14,014 bases of DNA from Thermofilaceae archaeon (GTDB lineage: Archaea; Thermoproteota; Thermoprotei; Thermofilales; Thermofilaceae), in the NCBI GenBank assembly GCA_027017025.1, contig JALURH010000083.1, forward strand, positions 1-14,014, read 5' to 3'. A program made the position numbers and the translations under genes. The notes under the pieces were generated by a model, which searched no databases, was not told where the DNA came from, and saw only the letters and a list, made by a program, of their open reading frames with translations. Positions 1 to 7,420 of this stretch are shown piece by piece (the first letter of the stretch is position 1; the number at the start of each line of letters is the position of its first letter).

Positions 1-22
1 ATATAAGAGATTCCCTTCTGAT
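1..22 (+). promoter_or_regulatory. Truncated promoter region of the substrate-binding protein gene
   Basis: The window opens with an A/T-rich stretch (ATATAAG at 1-7) that may be the downstream half of a TATA box. The ATG of the first gene is at 23 and no Shine-Dalgarno-like GGTGA lies before it, so a leaderless or near-leaderless transcript is likely. The box cannot be placed properly because the upstream bases are missing. Confidence 0.3.
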
Positions 23-1327
23 ATGCCGGTAGATACTAGAACCCTAGTCGTAGTAGCCATAGTTTCAATAATAATAGGTGCAGCACTAGGTTTCACATTT
101 GCATCATTTACTGCGCCTAAACCCCCCGAGAAGAAAGAGGAATGTCCCCCCTGTCCTCCTCCACCAGAATGCCCCGAGTGCTCCCCAGCTGGATTACTAC
201 CATCTGAGATACCTGTTGGCGCTTTGCTTCCACTAACTGGCGAATTATCCTCGTTCGGCAAGAGGAACGAAAACGGCTTAAAGATGGCTGTAGAAGATGT
301 TAATGCTTACCTGAAGAGAATAGGATTAAATGTACAGTTTAAACTATTAGTTGAAGACACTAAGCTTGAAGAACAAGAAGCACTAGCTAGGCTACAGACA
401 TTAGCTGCACAAGGCGTCAAAGTTGTTATAGGTCCTATGGCTAGTAGCGAGGTATCAGCTATTAAGAGCTTCGCGGATAGTAACCAGATAGTTATAGTAA
501 GCCAGTCATCAACAGCTCCATCCCTCGCAGTACCAAATGACTATGTATTCAGGTTTGTTCCAACAGATCTTTTCCAGGGTAAAGCGTTAGCTAGACTGGT
601 CCAGAGCCTAGGATACAGTAATGTAGCAGTAATCTATAGGGGCGACGACTGGGGTGATGGATTATTTAAGTCATTTAAGGAGAGATTTGAGGAGCTTGGG
701 GGTAAGGTAGAGGGAGTGAGGTATGACCCCAAAGCTAAGGATCTATCACCCGAAGTCAGGAAGCTATCGGATATTGTTAAATCTCTAGGTGAGAAAACAG
801 CTGTGCTACAAATATCCTTTGAAGATGATGGTGTCCAGATACTCAAGCTTGCTGCACAGGATGAAGTTCTATCTAAGGTAGCCTGGTTTGGAACAGACGG
901 TCAAGCACAATCCTCGAAAGTTAAGGATCAGGCTGGTGAAGAAGCTGTAAAACTTGGAGGACTAATATGTACACTATATACCACCTCCAAGAATAGATTC
1001 CAGGAAGAATTCGCTAAGCGATTCAGAGAAAGATATGGTGAAGACCCAGACGCCTACACTCTGAATGCATACGATGCTTTCTGGGTGGTAGCTTTAACAA
1101 TAATACAGGTTGGTGAGTATGATGGACCTAAGATAGCTGCAGCACTCCCAGAGGTAGCTGCTAAGTATTTCGGTGTAACAGGGAATGCATTGCTTGACGA
1201 AAACGGAGATAGAGCTGGAGGCGACTATGCCCTCTGGAAAGTTGTTAAAACGGATACTGGCTACAAGTGGGTACAGGCAGGTATATATAACTTCGCTACA
1301 GACAGTATAACGTTCTTCAAAGAGTAA
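23..1327 (+). CDS. livJ: ABC transporter substrate-binding protein, branched-chain amino acid type (LivJ/LivK family)
   Basis: This is the extracytoplasmic ligand-binding subunit of a hydrophobic amino acid uptake (HAAT) ABC importer. Residues 7-29 are a single hydrophobic segment after a short charged N-terminus, fitting a signal or membrane anchor. Residues 31-58 are a Pro/Glu/Lys/Cys-rich tether with cysteines at 41, 44, 50 and 53 (two CxxC pairs). From about residue 63 the type I periplasmic-binding fold begins (IPVGALLPLTGELSSFG, typical of Peripla_BP_6) and continues to the end, including a GPMASSEVSA segment near 137-146. The 434-residue length is normal for the family plus a tether. 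The ATP-binding and permease genes follow at once on the same strand, which supports the assignment. The ligand is inferred from family only: leucine, isoleucine or valine is likely, but other amino acids, amides or small organic acids are possible. The cysteine-rich tether is unusual and is treated as a finding. Confidence 0.9.
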   Translation: MPVDTRTLVVVAIVSIIIGAALGFTFASFTAPKPPEKKEECPPCPPPPECPECSPAGLLPSEIPVGALLPLTGELSSFGKRNENGLKMAVEDVNAYLKRIGLNVQFKLLVEDTKLEEQEALARLQTLAAQGVKVVIGPMASSEVSAIKSFADSNQIVIVSQSSTAPSLAVPNDYVFRFVPTDLFQGKALARLVQSLGYSNVAVIYRGDDWGDGLFKSFKERFEELGGKVEGVRYDPKAKDLSPEVRKLSDIVKSLGEKTAVLQISFEDDGVQILKLAAQDEVLSKVAWFGTDGQAQSSKVKDQAGEEAVKLGGLICTLYTTSKNRFQEEFAKRFRERYGEDPDAYTLNAYDAFWVVALTIIQVGEYDGPKIAAALPEVAAKYFGVTGNALLDENGDRAGGDYALWKVVKTDTGYKWVQAGIYNFATDSITFFKE

Positions 1328-1337
1328 TATATAAAAA
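1328..1337 (+). promoter_or_regulatory. TATA box for the livGFHM genes
   Basis: TATATAAAAA lies right after the binding-protein stop codon. A centre near 1332 predicts transcription start near 1358, about 30 nt before the livG ATG, leaving room for the GGGTGA ribosome-binding site at 1378-1383. This suggests the ATPases and permeases can be transcribed independently of the binding protein. Confidence 0.5.
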
Positions 1338-1352
1338 TTAATATTTTAGTAA

Positions 1353-1359
1353 TTTTTTT
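1353..1359 (+). terminator. U-tract terminator after the substrate-binding gene
   Basis: Seven consecutive T residues stand 26 nt after the livJ stop codon with no hairpin before them, as expected for the U-tract terminators of archaea. It overlaps the predicted transcription start of the next unit, so part of the transcripts may end here and leave the binding protein in excess over the membrane complex. Confidence 0.45.
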
Positions 1360-1388
1360 ATTACCTCAAGTAATTTTGGGTGAAAGAA

Positions 1389-2150
1389 ATGAAGAACCCC
1401 ACTCTTCGAGGCATAGATCTAGTAAAGAGGTTTGGTGGAGTAGTTGCCTTAGATGGAGTAAATATAGAGGTTCCACCTAGATCTGTCGTTATGTTAATAG
1501 GGCCAAATGGGAGCGGCAAGACTACATTGATAAATGTAGTAAGTGGATACTATCTCCCGGATAGAGGAATGGTTTTCCTAAATGGGAGGGAGATTACTCG
1601 CCTCGAACCACACGAGAGATTTGGTCTCGGGCTTGTGAGAACATTCCAGATACCTGAGCCATTTAAGAAATTAACTGTTCTTGAAAACATTTTACTTGCA
1701 GCTAGGAGCCATCCGGGCGAGAGCGCCTTTAAAGTCATATTTCGTAGAAGCTGGAGGCAGTACGAGGAGGAAATAATAGAGAAGGCATTCAGGATCCTAG
1801 AGCTCCTAAATATAGATCATATATGGGATACAAGAGCCTACCAACTAAGTGGTGGACAACTAAAGTTGTTAGAGATTGGTAGAGCATTGATGAGTGATCC
1901 AATGCTACTATTAATGGATGAACCAGTTGCCGGCGTTAATCCAGTACTTGCCCACAATATTATGGAGCATATAGTTAGGCTAAGAGATAACCTAGGTATA
2001 TCCTTCCTCATAGTTGAGCATAGGTTAGATATAGTACTCGACTACGTTGATAAAGTATATGCAATGCATAGGGGGAAGATTATTGCAGAGGGAGGGCCTA
2101 AGAGGGTAATAGAGAACCCCTTAGTTGCAGAAGCATATCTAGGCGGTTGA
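1389..2150 (+). CDS. livG: ABC transporter ATP-binding protein LivG
   Basis: This is one of the two cytoplasmic ATPases that drive the HAAT importer. Numbered from the ATG at 1389 (253 residues), it has Walker A GPNGSGKT at 38-45, the Q-loop (TFQ) with Q87, the signature LSGGQ at 153-157, Walker B LLLMDEP at 173-179 followed by AGVNP, and the switch histidine H211 in VEH. The AGVNP segment and the C-terminal EAYLGG are typical of LivG. An in-frame GTG at 1380 would add three residues, but it lies inside GGGTGA (1378-1383), a good archaeal Shine-Dalgarno sequence five bases before the ATG; the ATG is therefore preferred. livF starts one base after the stop codon, so the two are translationally coupled and probably form a heterodimer. 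Confidence 0.93.
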   Translation: MKNPTLRGIDLVKRFGGVVALDGVNIEVPPRSVVMLIGPNGSGKTTLINVVSGYYLPDRGMVFLNGREITRLEPHERFGLGLVRTFQIPEPFKKLTVLENILLAARSHPGESAFKVIFRRSWRQYEEEIIEKAFRILELLNIDHIWDTRAYQLSGGQLKLLEIGRALMSDPMLLLMDEPVAGVNPVLAHNIMEHIVRLRDNLGISFLIVEHRLDIVLDYVDKVYAMHRGKIIAEGGPKRVIENPLVAEAYLGG

Positions 2151-2151
2151 T

Positions 2152-2868
2152 ATGCCACTACTAGACGTAGATAACCTATATGTTGGGTATGGAAAGCTCC
2201 AGATAGTCTTTGGAGCTAATTTAGAGCTTAACCGAGGAGAAATACTCGTTATAGTTGGACCAAATGGGAGTGGCAAAAGTACTCTTCTCAAAGGTATTAT
2301 AGGTTTAGCCACGGTGCATAAAGGTAGGATATTTTTCGAGGGAAAGGATATAACCAGGAAGCCCCCTCATGAGAAAGCACGTATGGGGCTTGCATATCTC
2401 CCCCAGCTAGAAAACACTTTCGAGAGATTAACTGTACGCGAAAACCTCCTCATGGCTGGCTATACCCTACAACCATCTGAGTACGAAGGAAGGTTAGAGG
2501 AGGTACTTGATTTCCTGCCAGTAGTTAGGGAATATCTGGATAGGAAAGTTTATACATTAAGTGGGGGCGAGAGACAGATGGTTGCTTTAGCTATGGCTAT
2601 TATTAGGAGCCCAAAGGCGATATTTCTAGATGAACCTACAGCCGCTTTAGCCCCCAAGATTGCTCTCCAGGTACTAGAGAAAATAACTGCTCTTAGAGAC
2701 GAATTCGATCTAGGTATCTTATTGGTTGAGCAGAATGCTAGAAAAGCTCTAGAGATAGGTGATAGAGCTCTACTACTTGTTGCTGGGAAGGTAGCTTACT
2801 ACGGGGACTCGGGGGAACTCCTGAAACATCCTGAGTTAGCTCAACTATATCTCGGTATAGCTGGGTGA
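2152..2868 (+). CDS. livF: ABC transporter ATP-binding protein LivF
   Basis: This is the second ATPase of the importer, 238 residues. Walker A GPNGSGKS is at 36-43, the signature LSGGE at 136-140 and Walker B IFLDEP at 157-162. The H-loop position reads VEQN (193-195 EQN) instead of VEH, a substitution normally found in LivF, so it identifies the subunit rather than signalling a defect. Its partner LivG keeps the histidine. The start ATG follows the livG stop after one base, with GGTTGAT just before it as a weak ribosome-binding site. The stop codon is embedded in GGGTGAT, which serves as the ribosome-binding site of livH. The D-loop region reads AALAPK, close to the family's usual GLAP. Confidence 0.93.
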   Translation: MPLLDVDNLYVGYGKLQIVFGANLELNRGEILVIVGPNGSGKSTLLKGIIGLATVHKGRIFFEGKDITRKPPHEKARMGLAYLPQLENTFERLTVRENLLMAGYTLQPSEYEGRLEEVLDFLPVVREYLDRKVYTLSGGERQMVALAMAIIRSPKAIFLDEPTAALAPKIALQVLEKITALRDEFDLGILLVEQNARKALEIGDRALLLVAGKVAYYGDSGELLKHPELAQLYLGIAG

Positions 2869-2875
2869 TAAGAAA

Positions 2876-3811
2876 TTGCTACCTGTAACTGTTTTAATCG
2901 ATTCCCTCCTCTACGGTAATCTAATTACGTTGATGGCTATTGGTCTTACACTTACTTACCTTACTTTAAAGATACCTAACTTTGCCCACGGTGATTTAGC
3001 GATGGTGGGGGTATACTCAGCCTATACCGTAGCAGTATTCCTTAATATTAACCCATATACTTTGCTGCCCATAGCGTTCCTAATGGGTGGCCTATCCGCA
3101 TTGGGTACATACATACTTGTGTATAGACCGTTGTTTAGGAAGGGGGCTAGTATCGTTGTAATGATGGTTGCATCTATAGCAGTTGACATAGTTATTAGGA
3201 GTATCCTCCAGATATATGCAGACATTATGTCATCAACATTTAATGTATACTCCAGAGGCTTCCTCTTCAAAGACTTTAGTCTAAATATATATGAGGTAAG
3301 GCTCCCCGGAGTCTTAGTTATATCTTCTCTAACTGTTTTAGCTATAATTGTCTCTCTTTACCTATTCTTGTCGAAAACCAGGTTCGGGATAGCTATGAGG
3401 GCGGCTATAGAGAATCCCTGGCTAGCTAGTAGCTTGGGGATAAACGTAGAGCTCGTCTATGGTATAAGCTGGTTTATAGCTGGAGGTATAACGGGTTTAG
3501 CGGGAGTATTCCTACCTTTCCGTATACCAACCAACCCAGACCTTGGTTGGTTAATGCTTCTATCTGTATTCGCAGCATCCATCCTTGGAGGTTTGGAGAG
3601 CCTCTTTGGTGCGATCGCAGGAGGATATGTAGTTGGTTTTTCAGAGATACTAGGGATCTATGTTCTATCTAGCCCTCCCTTCGGCATTAGCACTGCCTAT
3701 AGACCAGCTATCCCATTTACAATACTGATTATTACTCTCCTATTAGCTCCTAGGGGAATCACTAGTGTTGAATGGAATAAGATAGCTACGAGGTTGAGAA
3801 GAAATGTTTGA
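2876..3811 (+). CDS. livH: ABC transporter permease LivH
   Basis: This is one of the two membrane-spanning subunits of the importer, 311 residues. It is strongly hydrophobic, with about eight predicted membrane segments. The N-terminal part (GNLITLMAIGLTLTY followed by KIPNFAHGDLAMVG) is the conserved start of LivH. The cytoplasmic coupling loop is seen at about 169-190 (RFGIAMRAAIENPWLASSLG), and ILGGLESLFGAIAGG at 236-250 is also characteristic. The start is TTG at 2876: it has GGTGAT (2864-2869) six bases upstream, overlapping the livF stop codon, and no ATG with a comparable site exists nearby. The last eight bases overlap livM. Together with LivM it should form the translocation pore. 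Confidence 0.9.
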   Translation: MLPVTVLIDSLLYGNLITLMAIGLTLTYLTLKIPNFAHGDLAMVGVYSAYTVAVFLNINPYTLLPIAFLMGGLSALGTYILVYRPLFRKGASIVVMMVASIAVDIVIRSILQIYADIMSSTFNVYSRGFLFKDFSLNIYEVRLPGVLVISSLTVLAIIVSLYLFLSKTRFGIAMRAAIENPWLASSLGINVELVYGISWFIAGGITGLAGVFLPFRIPTNPDLGWLMLLSVFAASILGGLESLFGAIAGGYVVGFSEILGIYVLSSPPFGISTAYRPAIPFTILIITLLLAPRGITSVEWNKIATRLRRNV

Positions 3812-4844
3812 TATAATAAGAATAGTTGTAGATTTTGCAGCATTCTATGCAATATACCTAATGCTATCAGTTAGTCTAGAGCTTGAGTACGGGGAAACAG
3901 GTATATCTAATTTCGGCAAAGCAATGTTCTTCGCAGCAGGTGCGTTCACTGCTGGAGCACTAGTAATTAGGTTAGCTGGACCAATAGCTGGTTTAATTAT
4001 CTCTGAAAGCGAGCTAAAACTAAGGAGTGTATATTATAGTACACTAGTATCCAGGTACTTCGCTGCTCACCCTGGAGTAGCCTTAGCTATACTATTTTTA
4101 ATGCTTATTCTAGGCGCTTTGTTCGGAGCCGTACTAGGCTACTTAGCTTCCTACCCAGCGATTAGGCTGAGAGAAGACTATCTCGGTATCACCCTAATAG
4201 CTGCAAGTGAACTCGTAAGGGTGATTGGTAGAAACTATGATCCACTAATTGGTGGCACCTTAGGAACCGCTGTTCCAGACCCCTTCGCCTGGCTTATGGG
4301 TAGGCAGAGGGAGATAGTTGTCTCAACATTCATGATGATCATAGCATTAACGTCTTTTATAGTGACAGCTAGTCTCTCGAGAAGCCCCTTCGGGAGACTA
4401 CTTAGAGCTGTTAGAGATAGTGAGACCGCAGCTGAGGCTCTAGGAAAAGATGTAGTTAAGGTTCGTATGAAATCGTTAATGATAGGGTCGGCTATAGCTG
4501 GGGCAGCTGGAGTATTATATGCCTTCTATATGGGTTTTGTACATGCCGACGATTTTAACCCAATTAAGACGTTCATCGTATGGGTTATGGTAATTATAGG
4601 TGGGAGTGGAAATATTTGGGGTGCAGCTATAGGAACATTCGTTTACCTACTGATAGATAGAGGTATAGCGTTAGTTAAGCACCAATTTACTCTGCCATTC
4701 GACATAAACTATGTTAGTTACGCTGTGCTCGGGACACTACTTGTGGCTGTACTTATGTTTAGGCCAGAGGGCTTATTGCCTGAGAAGCCTTTATCAACTA
4801 TTCCCAGGAAGATACTAAAAATGAGGGTGAAAGCTCAGAAGTAG
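3804..4844 (+). CDS. livM: ABC transporter permease LivM
   Basis: This is the second permease subunit of the importer, 346 residues. GETGISNFGKAMFFAAGAF at 30-48 matches the family's conserved G-x-x-slGhaaFfglGAy region. The coupling loop is at about 196-216 (FGRLLRAVRDSETAAEALGKD) and is followed by SLMIGSAIAGAAGVLYA. The C-terminal LMFRPEGLLPEKP is a common LivM ending. An insertion between residues about 60 and 90, with SESELKLRSVYYSTLVSR, is probably an external loop. The ATG lies within the end of livH (eight-base overlap), with AGGTTGAG upstream as a ribosome-binding site, so translation is coupled. The 3' end overlaps the convergent ECF gene by ten bases. Confidence 0.9.
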   Translation: MFDIIRIVVDFAAFYAIYLMLSVSLELEYGETGISNFGKAMFFAAGAFTAGALVIRLAGPIAGLIISESELKLRSVYYSTLVSRYFAAHPGVALAILFLMLILGALFGAVLGYLASYPAIRLREDYLGITLIAASELVRVIGRNYDPLIGGTLGTAVPDPFAWLMGRQREIVVSTFMMIIALTSFIVTASLSRSPFGRLLRAVRDSETAAEALGKDVVKVRMKSLMIGSAIAGAAGVLYAFYMGFVHADDFNPIKTFIVWVMVIIGGSGNIWGAAIGTFVYLLIDRGIALVKHQFTLPFDINYVSYAVLGTLLVAVLMFRPEGLLPEKPLSTIPRKILKMRVKAQK

Positions 4845-5398
4845 GGTAGTCGTTTCCTTATAGTTTCTACTATAGCTAGTGAAGGCAGAATTGATAGTGC
4901 TGTATGTAATGCATTATAGATAGCTGTAAGTACGAGAGTATATATCAGTACGTCAGCCTCGGTTTCTACACTTAGACCAGATGTTTTTAGAAGTTCTTTA
5001 GCGAAGGCGAGGTACCCTGGGAAAAGAAGGGCTAGTACTATGATATTAGCTATACTCATTGCTATGATGCGGATCAATGCACCCGATAATATTTCGGCCT
5101 TTACACCCCATCTTCTAGCTACAACCATTCCTGAGATAGTTGATATAATAGCTAGGAACTTCATTGAAGCGCCTAGTGGCTCGCTCCCTCTGAAGAGTAG
5201 ACCTAGGAAATGTATAGTAGCGCATAGTATAGCTGGGAAACCCCCGACAATATAGTATGTAACAAATGTGGGTATTTCGGCTAGATCAAATTTTAGATAT
5301 ATGAGAATTGGGAAGGGGAACTCTATCCTCAGTATAGATAATGAGATAGCGACTGCACCCATTATAGATACCACTGAAACAACCTTTGTTGTATGCAC
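4835..5398 (-). CDS. ECF transporter S component, RibU-like (vitamin/riboflavin uptake)
   Basis: This small integral membrane protein (187 residues from GTG 5398, about five to six membrane segments) resembles the substrate-binding S components of energy-coupling factor importers. The segment YLKFDLAEIP (about 34-43) matches the conserved LKfD..diP of the RibU group, followed by a Gly-rich GGFPAIL stretch, then EPLGASMKFLAIISTISG and a late YNALHTALSI that resembles the RibU FNlik region. Riboflavin is the best guess, but other S components share this plan. No ECF ATPase or T component is in the window. A longer reading from GTG 5413 is open, but a TATA box at 5420-5427 puts transcription start at about 5398, so the leaderless GTG at 5398 is preferred. 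It is convergent with livM, sharing ten bases. Confidence 0.72.
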   Translation of the reverse strand: MHTTKVVSVVSIMGAVAISLSILRIEFPFPILIYLKFDLAEIPTFVTYYIVGGFPAILCATIHFLGLLFRGSEPLGASMKFLAIISTISGMVVARRWGVKAEILSGALIRIIAMSIANIIVLALLFPGYLAFAKELLKTSGLSVETEADVLIYTLVLTAIYNALHTALSILPSLAIVETIRKRLPYF

Positions 5399-5419
5399 AA
5401 AGTTAACTACCACAGGTTT

Positions 5420-5427
5420 TTTATAAA
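5420..5427 (-). promoter_or_regulatory. TATA box of the ECF S-component gene
   Basis: TTTATAAA (a palindrome, so the same on both strands) lies in the 26-base gap between the RNA methyltransferase stop and the first possible ECF start. Its centre is 26 bases upstream of the GTG at 5398, the usual spacing for a leaderless archaeal mRNA. It implies the ECF gene is not solely dependent on read-through from the methyltransferase. Confidence 0.5.
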
Positions 5428-5439
5428 TATGTTGTCAAT

Positions 5440-6744
5440 CTATACCTTAATTAGTTTTATCACAAAGAATCCAACTGTTTCATGTAGATGAGGATACAAT
5501 CTTTGTGCCTCCTTGATTGAATACCCCTCTAACCCTATTCTAGGAGAAACCTCCATGGGCTCAAACCCAAGACCCTCTATAGCCCACTTAACAATTTCCT
5601 CATTTTCCTCTAAAGTGAGTGTACACGTAGAATATACCAGTTCAGATCCCTTATCCATGTATCTAGATAGAGATGAGAGAAGCAGTTTCTGCTGCCTACT
5701 ATACTTCCTAATGTAATCCTTCTTTATCCATAACCTCATCTCGGGGCTATGCCCCAGTCGACCAAGACTACTACAATCAGGGTCTAGTAATACCTGCTTT
5801 AAGCCTCTCCTGAGTGGCAGGTTAGTAGAGTCTCCTACAACTATGTGTGTAAGGTCGTCTACTCTGAGTCTCCTAAATAAATTCCTCATTACTCTAGCCC
5901 TCCTAGTCTTTATATCAATCGAAAACGTCTCTCCCCCTAGAGCAGCGATGTGCGCAGATTTCCCCCCTGGCCCAGCTGTTGCATCAAGAACTACCCCACG
6001 TGGTTTAAGTATATGGCCTACTAGGACACTAGCTTTATCCTGCGCTATTACTAGTCCCTCCCTGTATTCAGGTATATTACTTATACCTATTGGTTCCTTC
6101 ACCTTAATTAAATCTGGTAACTGTGGGTCTTCGTAAACCTCTAACCCCCTCTTTTTTAGTCTTCCTATAATTTCCGACCTAGATATTAGGGCAGTATTTA
6201 CTCTCAGCCATAGAGGATGCTTCCTGTTAAAAGCTTTCATAAGCTTTGCTGCTTCTCTAAGCCCCATTAGTTTAACTAAATACTCCACTATCCATTCGGG
6301 GAGGCTATAGACAACAGCTAGTCTCTCCACTCCCTTAAGGTTCTTCACCATATTTTTTACAGATACCTCCTTGATGTGTATGAAATCTTTTCTACCAATA
6401 GCTATACCTTTTTTCTCAAGTATCCTAGCTACTCTTAAGAGCCTACTGAGAGGTATGTCTCTAAACTTTGCTTCATAGATTATGGCTCTTAGTAGGTTCC
6501 TGGTGTAGGGATCGTACTTACTTAATTGAATGTCGAGAAAGCTTTGAGATATATAATCAACTATTCTATACTTCTTTAGGAGCCCCATTATATAGGCTCT
6601 TACCAGCCCTCTCAGCGGACTTAGTTCTGGGGTATTTCTGAAGTATTTTTCCATAACGAGCCTCACGGAGAGCTTTTTAGATTCTACTACTCCCAAAATC
6701 TCAGCAACAACGACTTCAACAGGTTTATAGGAGAAGAGAAACAT
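5440..6744 (-). CDS. RNA m5C methyltransferase, NOL1/NOP2/Sun (RsmB-like) family
   Basis: This SAM-dependent methyltransferase should place m5C on rRNA or tRNA. Numbered from ATG 6744 (434 residues), about 5-140 are a helical NusB-like domain as in RsmB, and about 155-434 the methyltransferase core. Motif I DATAGPGGKSAHIA is at 254-267, and SIDIK at 275-279 supplies the acidic SAM ligand D277. Motif IV reads DPDCSS at 321-326 with C324, and motif VI YSTCTLTLEENEE carries C374, expected to be the nucleophile. The usual Pro before the motif IV Cys is Asp here. The four-residue-longer ATG at 6756 is immediately followed by GGTGGT, a good ribosome-binding site for ATG 6744, which is therefore preferred. 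The first 58 bases overlap the CPBP gene, and the N-terminal domain needs those codons. The target RNA cannot be told from sequence. Confidence 0.88.
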   Translation of the reverse strand: MFLFSYKPVEVVVAEILGVVESKKLSVRLVMEKYFRNTPELSPLRGLVRAYIMGLLKKYRIVDYISQSFLDIQLSKYDPYTRNLLRAIIYEAKFRDIPLSRLLRVARILEKKGIAIGRKDFIHIKEVSVKNMVKNLKGVERLAVVYSLPEWIVEYLVKLMGLREAAKLMKAFNRKHPLWLRVNTALISRSEIIGRLKKRGLEVYEDPQLPDLIKVKEPIGISNIPEYREGLVIAQDKASVLVGHILKPRGVVLDATAGPGGKSAHIAALGGETFSIDIKTRRARVMRNLFRRLRVDDLTHIVVGDSTNLPLRRGLKQVLLDPDCSSLGRLGHSPEMRLWIKKDYIRKYSRQQKLLLSSLSRYMDKGSELVYSTCTLTLEENEEIVKWAIEGLGFEPMEVSPRIGLEGYSIKEAQRLYPHLHETVGFFVIKLIKV

Positions 6745-7355
6745 TTTACCACCCATAGGTACATCAGCAGAGTTACTAAGAGCCCACTATAAAGTAGTAA
6801 AAGATTATATAGGTTAAAGAAAACCTTGTAGCTCAATGCAACTATATTATATATAGAGTGGAAAACTATACAGGAAAGTAGACCTTCGTTCCAGTATATC
6901 TCCTGGAGTATTATACCTAGGAGCATGTAGATAGGTAGTAGGAGAGCTGACTCCAGTATATGGTTTGGTCTATGTAGTGGAATATGAAATATTGTGTAAG
7001 CTAGGATAGATATAGGGGATCCATGTTCTCTAGCCATAATTGATCTAAAGTATATTTCCTCTAAAATAGCGGTTAATATACCAAATACGTAGAACGTTAC
7101 GTCCGATAGCTCTATTAACAATTCTCCCCCAGAGATTACTAGGTGCGGTATTACCGAGAGAAATAATATCCAAGGGTTAACTGAGAAATTAATCTTTTCC
7201 TCAGGCAGTTTAATCGACGAGTATACTGCCAATATAATATATGCTGATACAGGGCCAAATAGAGCGAATACGAGTAGAGATAATAGATAGATATAGATAC
7301 TCTTTACTCTATGTCTCCTAGCCTCCTTTACCACCCTCGATATAGTCGCTACCAA
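6687..7355 (-). CDS. CPBP (CAAX/Abi-type) intramembrane metalloprotease
   Basis: This 222-residue membrane protein has about six to seven hydrophobic segments and all CPBP (Rce1-like) motifs: EEIYFR at 99-104 (E99, E100, R104), YTIFH at 120-124 (H124, aromatic-xxx-H) and HSIYN at 166-170 (H166, N170, the HxxxN motif). These residues form the intramembrane active site in the Rce1 family, so the enzyme is probably active. In archaea the substrates of such proteins are mostly unknown, and no bacteriocin-like or prenylated-protein gene is evident nearby. The start is uncertain: TTG 7355 gives the longest reading, and GTG 7334 would remove seven residues. The 3' end runs 58 bases into the methyltransferase gene in another frame, implying co-transcription. 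It is divergent from a second membrane metalloprotease-like gene at 7421. Confidence 0.8.
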   Translation of the reverse strand: MVATISRVVKEARRHRVKSIYIYLLSLLVFALFGPVSAYIILAVYSSIKLPEEKINFSVNPWILFLSVIPHLVISGGELLIELSDVTFYVFGILTAILEEIYFRSIMAREHGSPISILAYTIFHIPLHRPNHILESALLLPIYMLLGIILQEIYWNEGLLSCIVFHSIYNIVALSYKVFFNLYNLLLLYSGLLVTLLMYLWVVKCFSSPINLLKSLLLRFWE

Positions 7356-7392
7356 GGTTCTTCCCTTGCCCTTAGACTAAGCTATAGCCAAG

Positions 7393-7400
7393 TTTATATT
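7393..7400. promoter_or_regulatory. TATA box in the 65-bp divergent promoter region between two membrane protease genes
   Basis: TTTATATT is centred 25-26 bases upstream of the GTG at 7421, fitting a leaderless + strand transcript. Read on the other strand (AATATAAA) it would start a minus transcript near 7370, about 15 bases before TTG 7355. One nearly symmetric box may therefore serve both genes. A weaker minus-strand alternative is CTATAG near 7382-7387. Confidence 0.45.
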
Positions 7401-7420
7401 TTATTTGGGCTCTCCTAACT

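Noticed and set aside
634..846. Minus-strand open frame inside the binding-protein gene
   Set aside because: It has no motif, no promoter, and is an antisense shadow of the real coding frame. The same applies to the frames at 1550-1738, 3022-3270, 7615-7821, 7822-8052, 8872-9090 and 11440-11799 on the minus strand, and 5040-5255, 5513-5716 and 5843-6136 on the plus strand.
2726..2740. Missing switch histidine in LivF (VEQN)
   Set aside because: The Gln is a regular feature of LivF subunits, so it is not a sign of inactivation.
6687..7355. CPBP protease as part of a bacteriocin, abortive infection or anti-phage system
   Set aside because: No precursor peptide, toxin, nuclease or other defence gene is in the neighbourhood; the downstream genes are an RNA methyltransferase and a transporter subunit.
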